From a candidate division NPL-UPA2 bacterium (GTDB taxonomy: Bacteria > Bacillota > UBA994), in assembly GCA_018725205.1 (NCBI GenBank), contig QLUB01000079.1, positions 1-9,035 on the forward strand: DNA of 9,035 nt, read 5' to 3'. Below the pieces are notes generated by a model. It ran no database searches. It saw nothing but the letters and a program-made list of their open reading frames with translations, and had not been told where the DNA came from. Below are positions 1 through 6,465 of the stretch, piece by piece (the stretch's first letter is position 1; every line of letters starts with the position of its first letter). A program made the translations under genes and the position numbers.

Positions 1-410
1 GAGGGGCTTACTTTCCAGCCCATGGCTCCAAGCATCAGTCCGACCCCCGCCCAGGGAAACCTAGGCTTGATGACTAGCCCGTAGTCCGGTTTGCCGGTCA
101 AGGGTGAGATGAGGGGGAGAGCGCCGATCTTGGTGCCTGTCTTAAGCACAATTTCTGCAGAGCGCCCATTGTAGGTCACATCAGCGGACGCGCCAAAAGT
201 GCCAAGCAGACCCCTGTTTTGTGTTACCATCTGAGTAGCAAGTGTCGCGGCATGAGCCTCTCCATCCCTAGCTGCACGGGCGGACACAAACAAATCCGCC
301 GCTCTAATGCGGGACAGTCCGGAGTCCTCCACCTCAATTATCTTTCCGTGCGGCGTTCTCCGCTCCTGACGCCCAAAGGACAGCGGCTTCTTCTTTGGTG
401 AAATAGCCAT
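1..410 (-). CDS. mcrC: McrC-like restriction subunit, 5' part, cut by window edge
   Basis: Reading leftward from an ATG at 410, the frame stays open to base 1 and gives 136 residues of the N-terminal part of a McrC-like protein. The most telling stretch is near residues 111-126, where DYGLVIKPRFPWAGVG matches the conserved N-terminal signature I know from the McrC family; before it lies a beta-rich segment (AEIVLKTGTKIGALPLISP). In known systems McrC contacts the McrB hexamer, stimulates its NTPase and supplies the PD-(D/E)XK nuclease from its C-terminal domain; that domain would lie outside the window. The start overlaps the mcrB stop by one base (TGATG) and has no clear Shine-Dalgarno sequence, which suggests translation by reinitiation after mcrB. 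A basic N-terminal stretch (PKKK) precedes the conserved part. Family assignment rests on the signature plus the neighbouring McrB; nuclease activity cannot be judged here. Confidence 0.85.
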   Translation of the reverse strand, partial: MAISPKKKPLSFGRQERRTPHGKIIEVEDSGLSRIRAADLFVSARAARDGEAHAATLATQMVTQNRGLLGTFGASADVTYNGRSAEIVLKTGTKIGALPLISPLTGKPDYGLVIKPRFPWAGVGLMLGAMGWKVSP

Positions 411-1885
411 CAGTTACTTTGCGCTGCCTGTATTTGCTGTATAAAGCCGCGTATAGCCCCCGAAAAGCTTGCGACATAGCCTTGCGCCAGGTACTCTTCG
501 AGCAACGGCAGCAGCGTATACTGAAGTCGATTCTTTGCCTGCGTCTCATCCTCTTCCAGAAAGTACGAGTGCCCGGGCATTAGCGCAAAGGACTCATCGT
601 TAGAGTACTCCACCCATAAGTCAAGCAAGTCGCCAAAAGCGTCCTGCATAAATTTGCACCCGTGTGCAGCAACCACGCTTGTCTGTGGCCACACCGGACA
701 AAAGCTAAACCGCCTGCGCACCGCGATGTCGACTAGGGCAATGCTTCGGTCTGCAGTGTTCATTGTTCCGACAATGTGCAGGTTTGAGGGAACTTGCAGC
801 ACGGACCCAAATCCGTCGCCAAAATCGTACGGCAGGCCTACTGTGCGCGGCACATTAGTATGCGGCTCCAAAAGGAAAATAGCCTCGCCGAGAACCTTCC
901 CTAGGTCAGCGCGGTTGATTTCATCTATGTGTAAAAGAAATGATTTGCCGGGTTGCTTCATGGCCTCCTCGATTGCTTGCATCAGATAGCCTTTACAAGG
1001 GGCGAACCTAAAACCCATCCCGCGGTCCGATGTCACGGGGGCGAGCCCACCCACAAAATTCTCGTAAGTAGTATTCGGGTGCAGTTGCACCGATATGCCG
1101 TGACCGTTGTAGTTTTTTTGCAGCAACTCAAGCGCCAAGTGCGTCTTTCCCGTGCCTGGTGGGCCTTGCAGGATAACATATCGCCTGGCCTTCAGCACTT
1201 CCCAAACCTCATCGCGGCTCTGGCGAGGAAATAAATGGGCGCGATATTTTGCTTCGATTGCGCGCGCCTCTTCTGCATGAGCCTGCAGAGGGGCATAGCC
1301 TCGCTCCTTCATCATTAGATCAAGCATTGACTTGAGAGCTTGCTCCGTGCTGTTTCGATCTGAGTCAGGGGCGTAAGCCGCATAGATCACCTTGCCGTAG
1401 CGGTTGAGTGCGTCGCGGTACGGCGCAAAAGCGCGCTCCACATTGGCCGGCATGTCGAGGTCAATCCGCGTGGGGTCGTGCTTGTGCCAGGCCACCACAT
1501 TGCCCTTGCCATAATCAGCGTTAAGCCACTTGCAGATTGCAGCGAGTCGCCGCGCATGGCCCGGTCGACTCAAGACTTCTTCATCAGGACTAAGCCCCTG
1601 GGTGCCGACAACCATTGCGGCCAGACAGGGCGCCTGCGCTGTGCTCGGGAAAAGCACAAAGCTCGCTCCGCCGTAAGGGCCGGAACTCGGATTAGATGGG
1701 TGGATTAACGCAGCAAATTGTACACCGCCACCCGACATTTCTGGTGCTCGTAGAGTCACCGTCTTTTCTGCGGCCTTCGGGTAGCGACCGTTTGCTGTGC
1801 CAAAGAGCTCTTCAAAGGCCTCGCGAGCTCGACCTGACCAATCACTAGATGCGTTGGCATAGACCAAATCCAACAGTTTCTGCAT
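410..1885 (-). CDS. mcrB: McrB-like AAA+ NTPase of a type IV restriction system
   Basis: A 491-residue protein with a C-terminal AAA+ motor of the McrB clade. Walker A is GPPGTGKT at residues 241-248, Walker B with the clade motif IDEINRAD is at about 320-327, and the McrB signature MNTADRS is at 375-381, followed by an arginine-rich sensor/finger region (RRRF, 390-393). In the family this motor hydrolyses GTP (or ATP in some members), assembles as a hexamer with McrC and translocates DNA after recognising modified bases. The first 200 or so residues are the presumed target-recognition part: a domain with HPSNPSSGPYGG (62-73) and VVGTQG (92-97). I cannot place this domain with certainty; its pattern loosely resembles the MrcB N-terminal domain (DUF3578). 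The start at 1885 is supported by GGGGAGG a few bases upstream. The stop overlaps the mcrC start. Likely role: cleavage of modified foreign DNA. Confidence 0.92.
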   Translation of the reverse strand: MQKLLDLVYANASSDWSGRAREAFEELFGTANGRYPKAAEKTVTLRAPEMSGGGVQFAALIHPSNPSSGPYGGASFVLFPSTAQAPCLAAMVVGTQGLSPDEEVLSRPGHARRLAAICKWLNADYGKGNVVAWHKHDPTRIDLDMPANVERAFAPYRDALNRYGKVIYAAYAPDSDRNSTEQALKSMLDLMMKERGYAPLQAHAEEARAIEAKYRAHLFPRQSRDEVWEVLKARRYVILQGPPGTGKTHLALELLQKNYNGHGISVQLHPNTTYENFVGGLAPVTSDRGMGFRFAPCKGYLMQAIEEAMKQPGKSFLLHIDEINRADLGKVLGEAIFLLEPHTNVPRTVGLPYDFGDGFGSVLQVPSNLHIVGTMNTADRSIALVDIAVRRRFSFCPVWPQTSVVAAHGCKFMQDAFGDLLDLWVEYSNDESFALMPGHSYFLEEDETQAKNRLQYTLLPLLEEYLAQGYVASFSGAIRGFIQQIQAAQSN

Positions 1886-1908
1886 GCGCCTACCTCCCCT
1901 GCATACGT

Positions 1909-1937
1909 GCTATCTGTTTCGTGATGGCAACTGTAAA
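1909..1937 (-). promoter_or_regulatory. Possible promoter of mcrBC
   Basis: On the minus strand TTTACA (1937-1932) is followed after 17 bases by GATAGC (1914-1909), about 24 bases before the mcrB start codon. The -35 match is good and the -10 match is poor. Position and spacing fit a sigma-A type promoter, but this is a visual call only. Confidence 0.25.
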
Positions 1938-1945
1938 GTCCTCTG

Positions 1946-1980
1946 GTGACACAGTCACTGCCAACTTGAAACCACTTCAA
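1946..1980. promoter_or_regulatory. Two short palindromes in the divergent mcrB/pspC-type promoter region
   Basis: Two inverted repeats sit within 35 bases: GTGAC-ACA-GTCAC (1946-1958) and TTGAA-ACCAC-TTCAA (1966-1980). Both have perfect 5-base arms. The second coincides with the best -35 candidate for the rightward operon. Their size and place suit operators for a dimeric regulator, but arms this short can occur by chance and no regulator gene lies in the window. Confidence 0.25.
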
Positions 1981-1996
1981 CTCGTGCACGTATTAC
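1966..1996 (+). promoter_or_regulatory. Possible promoter of the PspC/LiaF-type operon
   Basis: TTGAAA (1966-1971) lies 19 bases before TATTAC (1991-1996), or 18 bases before GTATTA in an overlapping register. This is about 30 bases upstream of the preferred start at 2029. The spacing is longer than ideal, so the call is tentative. Confidence 0.3.
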
Positions 1997-2028
1997 TTCT
2001 CTAGATGCCACAGGAAGGGATGATTCTT

Positions 2029-2496
2029 ATGCAGAAGCGTCTTTATCGCAGCAGGGATAACCACATCATCGCGGGAGTGTGCGGCGGGTTAGCCGACTAC
2101 TTTGGACTTGACCCGACTTTGGTCAGGATAGGTATGGCCGCGTTAGTGTTTTTTGACGGCATGGGGCTTATCGCCTACATCGTCATGGCCTTAATTGTGC
2201 CCAAAGAGTCCATGCGGGTGGCGTCACCGACCCAAGTGGTCGAGGCGAACATCGAAGAATTGGCTGAGACGGCAGAAGAATTGGGCGAGCGCTTGGAGCA
2301 GACTTTTACGTCAACGACGCGTCAGACCCGCGCGCCAAGAGCTGTGCTGGGCGGCGCGATTGTGGTGCTGGGGACTTTTCTTTTGCTTCGCAATTTTAAC
2401 CTCATGTGGTGGATTGACCCGCGCTGGTTGTGGCCTGGTGTGCTTATTTTGGGCGGACTTGCCGTAATCGTACATGGAATGCGGCGCAAGATATGA
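2029..2496 (+). CDS. PspC-domain membrane protein with C-terminal LiaI/LiaF-like membrane segment
   Basis: A 155-residue protein. Residues 1-58 form a PspC domain: basic MQKRLYRSRDN start, IIAGVCGGLADYFGLDPTLVR, then a membrane helix ending at the typical IVPKE. Residues 68-95 are acidic and helical (EELAETAEELGERLE) and could be a short coiled coil. Residues 105-150 hold one or two membrane segments with the FLLLRNFN and WLWPGVLILGG pattern seen in LiaI/LiaF-like membrane regions (DUF5668 type). PspC proteins act at the cytoplasmic membrane in envelope-stress responses; the exact role here is inferred. I chose ATG 2029 because AGGAAGGGA lies about eight bases upstream; ATG 2005 has no Shine-Dalgarno sequence and ATG 2020 sits directly against it. 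The stop overlaps the next start (ATGA), so the two proteins are probably made together. Confidence 0.9.
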   Translation: MQKRLYRSRDNHIIAGVCGGLADYFGLDPTLVRIGMAALVFFDGMGLIAYIVMALIVPKESMRVASPTQVVEANIEELAETAEELGERLEQTFTSTTRQTRAPRAVLGGAIVVLGTFLLLRNFNLMWWIDPRWLWPGVLILGGLAVIVHGMRRKI

Positions 2497-3392
2497 TCGA
2501 GGGAATTGTCCTTCTTCTTGTTGGGGTCGTGCTGCTCCTGCGAAATTTCGGCTTCCTGCCCTCGGATATTTGGGGACATGTGTGGCGTTTGTGGCCGCTG
2601 CTCGTAGTCGCGTGGGGCTTTGAAATCCTGCTTGGACGGCGCGGAGCCAAGCTCGCGACCGTGCTCCTTATGGTAATCATACTCGCAGCGGCAGGTTATT
2701 TTTTCTGGGCACCGGTGCGGCATAGCGAGTGGGGACAAGGCGCACGTGTCGAGCATTCCGAATTGCTGCAGGGACTGACCGAAGCGCGGGTCGAAATCGA
2801 CCTTAGTGCCGGGGTGCTCAACCTCGGTCCTCTGCCCGACGGCTCGCCGTCTTTTTATCGCATGGTAAATTATGGTCTTGAGCCACGTATTTTCTTTGCC
2901 GGGAGAGAACCGGGTCATGCGGGACTAGGGCAATTGGTTATCAGCTCCACCCACGGCCGCCGCAGGGTAACGCTTGGCACCTCCCTTATTGATAGATGGG
3001 AACTTGAGCTAAGCCGGGGCTTACCGCTTTCGCTCGACATAACTTCTGCGGCCGGCAGGGGTGAGATAGACCTAAGGCACCTTGATGTATACGAGCTAGA
3101 CCTAATGCTTAACGCCAGCCACAGCTCGCTCTACTTGCCCGCGCGGGATGGAATCTCACGCGTCAGAGTCACTGCAAATGCGGCAAACGCTGAAATCGTT
3201 ATCCCTCACGACGTAGCCGCCAGAATCTTCGTTTCTTCGCAGGCTAGCTCTGTGCGCGTCGACGGCGCATGGAGCAGAACAGGCCAGGTCTACACGTCGC
3301 CTAACTTCGATACCTCGCCGCAAAAAATCGAGATCAGAATCGACGCCAATGCCAGCCGAGTGCATGTTCGCGCCGCCGGAGTTACGCCATGA
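2493..3392 (+). CDS. LiaF-like membrane-anchored protein with beta-rich C-terminal domain
   Basis: A 299-residue protein. Residues 1-46 repeat the membrane module found at the end of the preceding protein (VVLLLRNFGF, then RLWPLLVVAWG), and residues 53-72 form another hydrophobic helix. The remainder is beta-rich: VEIDLSAGVLNLGPLP (100-115) matches the opening strand pattern of the toast_rack/DUF2154-like domain in LiaF-type proteins, and later strands (LPLSLDITSAAGRGEIDL, VRVTANAANAEIVIPHDV) suit a right-handed stack like DUF4097. In Bacillus-type systems LiaF restrains a LiaRS two-component pair; no such pair lies here, so a signalling role is inference. I start at ATG 2493 rather than the longer frame at 2430, because 2493 gives the ATGA overlap and begins exactly with the membrane module. 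The C-terminal domain is probably extracytoplasmic. Confidence 0.85.
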   Translation: MIEGIVLLLVGVVLLLRNFGFLPSDIWGHVWRLWPLLVVAWGFEILLGRRGAKLATVLLMVIILAAAGYFFWAPVRHSEWGQGARVEHSELLQGLTEARVEIDLSAGVLNLGPLPDGSPSFYRMVNYGLEPRIFFAGREPGHAGLGQLVISSTHGRRRVTLGTSLIDRWELELSRGLPLSLDITSAAGRGEIDLRHLDVYELDLMLNASHSSLYLPARDGISRVRVTANAANAEIVIPHDVAARIFVSSQASSVRVDGAWSRTGQVYTSPNFDTSPQKIEIRIDANASRVHVRAAGVTP

Positions 3393-4021
3393 CGCGCGGA
3401 ACTATCCTCCCCGACACCGGGATTGTTGCTCTGGCCCCAGAAGATGCACCAGCCATTGCCGGGGTCTTGGCGGACGCATTTCGTGAAGACCCGGCGTTTA
3501 AGCTCATTTTCGCCAGCACCGAGCGCGGACAAGACCTGCATTACCATAGGTTTATGGAGGCATGGGTCGCGCACGCCATAGAAGAAGGCAATCCCCTGTT
3601 TGGCGTGCGTAGTGATGACGACTTGGCGGCCGTCCTCGGTATAGCTGGTCTTGACGGGCGTGCGCCGCAGTGGTCGGTACGCCGCAACTTGTGGCGTATG
3701 CTCAAAGTTCTACCGGGGATGCGCTTGAGAAAGGCTTTGGCCATGGCTGCAGCAACGCGGCGACCAGGCGACATGCCCAGCCGCGTGGCTGAGATTTCGA
3801 TGCTGGCAGTGCGCACTAATTATCAGGGACACGGGTTAGCAGCGGCTTTGCTCAGCCATGCGCACGGTTTGGTGGCCGCAGCTTCTTCGCAATCTCATAT
3901 CTATCTTTATACAACTTCTCCCGGCGCAAATCTGTTTTATGCCAAGCAAGGGTACAAGCTCGTCGCCGAACGACAAGTAGAAAGCGCAGCGGTTTTTCAC
4001 CTGCTGCGCTGTTGTGATTAG
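3389..4021 (+). CDS. GNAT-family N-acetyltransferase
   Basis: A 210-residue protein of the Gcn5-related acetyltransferase superfamily, which transfers an acetyl group from acetyl-CoA to an amine. The N-terminal half has the usual opening (VALAPEDAPAIAGVLADAFREDP, here shortened in effect to the pattern of strand 1 and helix 1). Motif A, which binds the CoA pyrophosphate, is ISMLAVRTNYQGHGLAAAL-like with QGHGLA at 146-151. Motif B follows as IYLYTTSPGANLFYAKQGYK-type sequence with NLFYAKQGY at 181-189. The substrate cannot be read from the sequence; a similar layout occurs in acetyltransferases acting on small molecules or antibiotics. ATG 3389 overlaps the previous stop (ATGA) and has GGAG seven bases upstream, so it belongs to the PspC/LiaF-type operon. 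Its stop is one base from the stop of exoA on the other strand. Confidence 0.88.
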   Translation: MTRGTILPDTGIVALAPEDAPAIAGVLADAFREDPAFKLIFASTERGQDLHYHRFMEAWVAHAIEEGNPLFGVRSDDDLAAVLGIAGLDGRAPQWSVRRNLWRMLKVLPGMRLRKALAMAAATRRPGDMPSRVAEISMLAVRTNYQGHGLAAALLSHAHGLVAAASSQSHIYLYTTSPGANLFYAKQGYKLVAERQVESAAVFHLLRCCD

Positions 4022-4022
4022 G

Positions 4023-4784
4023 CTAGGGCCGCAAAATCAACACGACCGGGCAGTGGTCACTTCCATATACATGGGGGTGAATCTCAGCACCCGCCATGCG
4101 GTTGACGAGTGCGTCAGCCACGACAAAATAGTCTATGCGCCAGCCAATATTGCGCTCTCTCGCTTTCATCATGTATGACCACCAAGTATAGGCGTCGGTC
4201 TGGTCTGGGTAGAAGTGACGATAGGTGTCGGTATACCCAGCGTCCAGCAGGCGGGACAATTTCGCGCGCTCTTCGTCGGTAAAGCCTGCGTTTCTGCGGT
4301 TGGAGGCCGGGTTCTTCAGGTCTATTTCTTGGTGAGCGACATTAAGATCGCCGCACAAGACAACCGGCTTGTGGCTGTTTAGCCCTTGCAGATAGTTAAA
4401 GAAGGCGTCGTCCCACTCCATACGGTAGCCTAGCCTCGCCAGCTCCGGTTGCGAGTTAGGGGTGTAGACATTGACTAGCCAGAAATCGTTGTACTCTAAT
4501 GTAACTACCCTGCCTTCGGTGTCATGCTCGGCCAGCCCAAGGCCGTATCGCACGGATTGCGGCGCGTGCTTGGTGAAGATAGCTGTGCCGGAGTAGCCTT
4601 TTTTTTGCGCATAGTTCCAGAACTGCAGGTAGCCCGGCATCTCGAGCTCGATTTGGCCGGCTTGTAGCTTTGTTTCTTGTAAGCAAAAGAAGTCTGCGTC
4701 CATGGCCGTAGCGTACTCTAAGAATCCCTTGCCCACACAGGCGCGGATGCCGTTGACGTTCCATGAGATGAGCTTTATGGGCAT
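4023..4784 (-). CDS. exoA: Exodeoxyribonuclease III / AP endonuclease
   Basis: A 253-residue enzyme of the exonuclease III (Xth/ExoA) family, which cuts the backbone at abasic sites and removes 3'-blocking groups in base excision repair. All expected active-site positions are present: N9 and N11 in SWNVNG, the metal-binding E37 in LQETK, Y107 in VYTPNS, D146 and N148 in GDLNVAH, D218 in WRIDYFVV, and the D243-H244 pair in GSDHCPVV. Length is normal for the single-domain family, with no fusion. The ATG at 4784 overlaps the pepA stop by one base (TAATG), with GGTGAG about eight bases upstream, so it is the second gene of a pepA-exoA unit. The protein is expected to be cytoplasmic and Mg-dependent. 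No missing residues or frameshift seen. Confidence 0.96.
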   Translation of the reverse strand: MPIKLISWNVNGIRACVGKGFLEYATAMDADFFCLQETKLQAGQIELEMPGYLQFWNYAQKKGYSGTAIFTKHAPQSVRYGLGLAEHDTEGRVVTLEYNDFWLVNVYTPNSQPELARLGYRMEWDDAFFNYLQGLNSHKPVVLCGDLNVAHQEIDLKNPASNRRNAGFTDEERAKLSRLLDAGYTDTYRHFYPDQTDAYTWWSYMMKARERNIGWRIDYFVVADALVNRMAGAEIHPHVYGSDHCPVVLILRP

Positions 4785-6280
4785 TAGCTTTGCTCACCCC
4801 ATAACAAAGCCAGTGCCGCTAGCGTGCGAGTAGCTACCCCTGTGGCTCCCTTGGGCTGATAGTGCTTTTCGCTCTCGGTATAAGCTGTAGGAGCAATGTC
4901 GAGGTGTGCCCAGGCGGTTTCGCCGACAAACTCGCCAATAAAGAGGCCGCCGGTCATCACGCCGCCCATGCGTCCGCCGCTGTTCTTGATGTCGGCCACA
5001 AGGCTCTTAATCATCTCGCGATACTCGTCGTGGTTAGGCATGGGCCAGTAACGTTCGCCGGTTGTGGCTGCGGCAGACTGCAGCTCTTGCGCAAGCTTGT
5101 CGCAATTTGTAATCACCGCCGAGTACACGCTACCTAGCGCGACGCCGCACGCTCCGGTCAAGGTGGCGATGTCCACAATTTTGCCGGCCCCAAGCTTCGC
5201 CGCATAGGCAACTGCGTCCGCCAAGATGAGGCGACCTTCGGCGTCGGTGCTGATGATCTCGATTGTTTTGCCGGTCATGGCGGTAATAACGTCGCCCGGC
5301 TTCAGCGCATTGCCCGCAGGCATATTCTCGGTAGCGGGGACAATCCCTAGAATGTTGACTTTCGGCTTGAGTTTGCCGATGGCCTGCATTGCGCCTAGCA
5401 CCGCAGCGCCGCCCGCCATATCGTTCTTCATCAGGTGCATATTTTCGGCGGGCTTAATGGAAATGCCGCCACTGTCAAAAGTTAGTCCTTTGCCGACAAA
5501 GGCCATAGTCGCGCCGCCGGGGTTGCCGTTATAGCGCAACACAATTAGCTTTGGCGGTTCGGCGCTGCCCTTGGCCACACCTAGCAAAGCCCTCATACCG
5601 AGGCGTTCCATGTCTGAGCGTTCCAGCACTTCGCAGTGCAGCGCACATTCCTTGGCGATTTGCTGGGCTTTTTCGGCCATATGGGTGGGAGTCATGTGAT
5701 TAGCGGGAGCATTGACGAGGTCGCGCGCTAGGTTAGCTGCCTCGGCCATAACGATGCCGCGCTTAACCCCCTGCTCTATCGTGCATATCGCCTCTGGGCC
5801 TACACAAAGCAAAATCACCTCTGAGAGCGTTTTTTCCTCCTGCTTGCTCTTTAACACGTCGTAGCTGTAAGTAGCGAGCAATGCTCCCTCTACTGAAGCG
5901 GCTGCTGCATCTTCGAGGTTTATAGACGAGGCCCCCGCGCCAAGCACGTGCGCGGCAATGGATTTGACCTTGCCCTTAGCAGCGGCTTTGATGCCGTTGG
6001 CTGCCGCTTGACGCAGCTTTTCGACATCGAGTTTGTCTGCAACACCCAACCCAACCACAACTACCTTGCGTACGGTTTGGCTAGGGGGATAAATCGTCGC
6101 CACTTCATTTAGTTTACCGGTGATTTCTCGCTTGTCTATCAGTTGCTTGAGCAACCCACCGCACAAGACGTCAACACTTGCCGCTTCGGAGGTAAGCTGA
6201 CCGGCTCCCTCATACACACCCACTATGATTGCATCTGCTACCACATCGCGCGGCACCATGCAGCGCACCGAAACTTTCAT
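4784..6280 (-). CDS. pepA: Leucyl aminopeptidase, M17 family
   Basis: A 498-residue protein of full M17 length. It removes N-terminal residues, leucine preferred in the family, from peptides, using two metal ions in a cytoplasmic hexamer. The metal ligands are visible: K264 and D269 in GKGLTFDSGG, D287 in MKNDMAGG, and D346 and E348 in the signature STDAEGRL. Catalytic K276 (SIKP) and R350 are also in place. The usual signature is NTDAEGRL; here the first residue is serine. Residues 1-160 form the N-terminal macro-like domain, and the peptidase domain begins near residue 180 (NLARDLVNAPANHMTP). Some M17 proteins, such as E. coli PepA, also bind DNA, but nothing here tests that. The start at 6280 is supported by AAAGGAAG about ten bases upstream. 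exoA follows, overlapping by one base. Confidence 0.97.
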   Translation of the reverse strand: MKVSVRCMVPRDVVADAIIVGVYEGAGQLTSEAASVDVLCGGLLKQLIDKREITGKLNEVATIYPPSQTVRKVVVVGLGVADKLDVEKLRQAAANGIKAAAKGKVKSIAAHVLGAGASSINLEDAAAASVEGALLATYSYDVLKSKQEEKTLSEVILLCVGPEAICTIEQGVKRGIVMAEAANLARDLVNAPANHMTPTHMAEKAQQIAKECALHCEVLERSDMERLGMRALLGVAKGSAEPPKLIVLRYNGNPGGATMAFVGKGLTFDSGGISIKPAENMHLMKNDMAGGAAVLGAMQAIGKLKPKVNILGIVPATENMPAGNALKPGDVITAMTGKTIEIISTDAEGRLILADAVAYAAKLGAGKIVDIATLTGACGVALGSVYSAVITNCDKLAQELQSAAATTGERYWPMPNHDEYREMIKSLVADIKNSGGRMGGVMTGGLFIGEFVGETAWAHLDIAPTAYTESEKHYQPKGATGVATRTLAALALLWGEQS

Positions 6281-6303
6281 TGTTCATCTTCCTTTCGTTG
6301 TGG

Positions 6304-6319
6304 TTCAGGCGAGCCTGAA
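6304..6319. repeat. 16-base inverted repeat in the pepA leader
   Basis: TTCAGGC-GA-GCCTGAA has perfect 7-base arms around two bases. It lies just upstream of the pepA ribosome binding site and in the 5' leader if transcription starts further right. It could be an operator. As RNA the two-base loop would force the inner pairs open. Not followed by a T-run, so not an intrinsic terminator. Confidence 0.45.
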
Positions 6320-6411
6320 TTCATCCCATCTACATTCTTGATGGCTACGCTTATATCCTTTTAAGAAGCACTTCTCAGTTCGCACTAAGCCCCGCGCGTA
6401 TAGCAGGGATT

Positions 6412-6454
6412 CTTTTAGGCGAAGCGAATCGAAAGTACAATGACTTCCTAAAAG
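6412..6454 (+). promoter_or_regulatory. Leader inverted repeat covering the Shine-Dalgarno of the FliK-like gene
   Basis: CTTTTAGG (6412-6419) is the exact complement of CCTAAAAG (6447-6454), extendable by one G-U pair. The 27-base spacer is unusually long for a simple hairpin. The right arm covers the first bases of the AAAGGAGA ribosome binding site (6451-6458), so pairing would reduce access to it. Whether this fold forms was not computed. Confidence 0.35.
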
Positions 6455-6465
6455 GAGAGTATGCC

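Larger units (their letters stand above)
6281..6465. promoter_or_regulatory. Divergent promoter region between pepA-exoA and the FliK-like operon
   Basis: This gap must drive transcription both ways. A rightward candidate is TTGATG (6338-6343), 17 bases before TTAAGA (6361-6366). A weaker rightward -10 is TATAGC (6399-6404). For pepA, TATAAG on the minus strand (6355-6350) could be a -10, without a convincing -35. A small inverted repeat AGAAG-CA-CTTCT (6364-6375) lies centrally. I see no coding sequence or RNA gene in it. Confidence 0.35.

Noticed and set aside
334..549. Minus-strand frame bridging the mcrB-mcrC junction
   Set aside because: It is an alternative frame across the end of mcrB and the start of mcrC; both true frames carry family motifs and this one does not.
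1756..1989. Minus-strand frame of 77 codons covering the mcrB start
   Set aside because: Out of frame with mcrB, rich in cysteine and tryptophan in a random-looking way, with no ribosome binding site that I can see.
2322..2918. Minus-strand open frame of 198 codons
   Set aside because: It lies opposite the PspC and LiaF-like genes, has no recognisable domain or sensible composition, and the plus-strand genes explain the region fully.
4862..5534. Plus-strand frames of 91 and 102 codons inside pepA
   Set aside because: Antisense shadows of a well-conserved gene with all catalytic residues in place.
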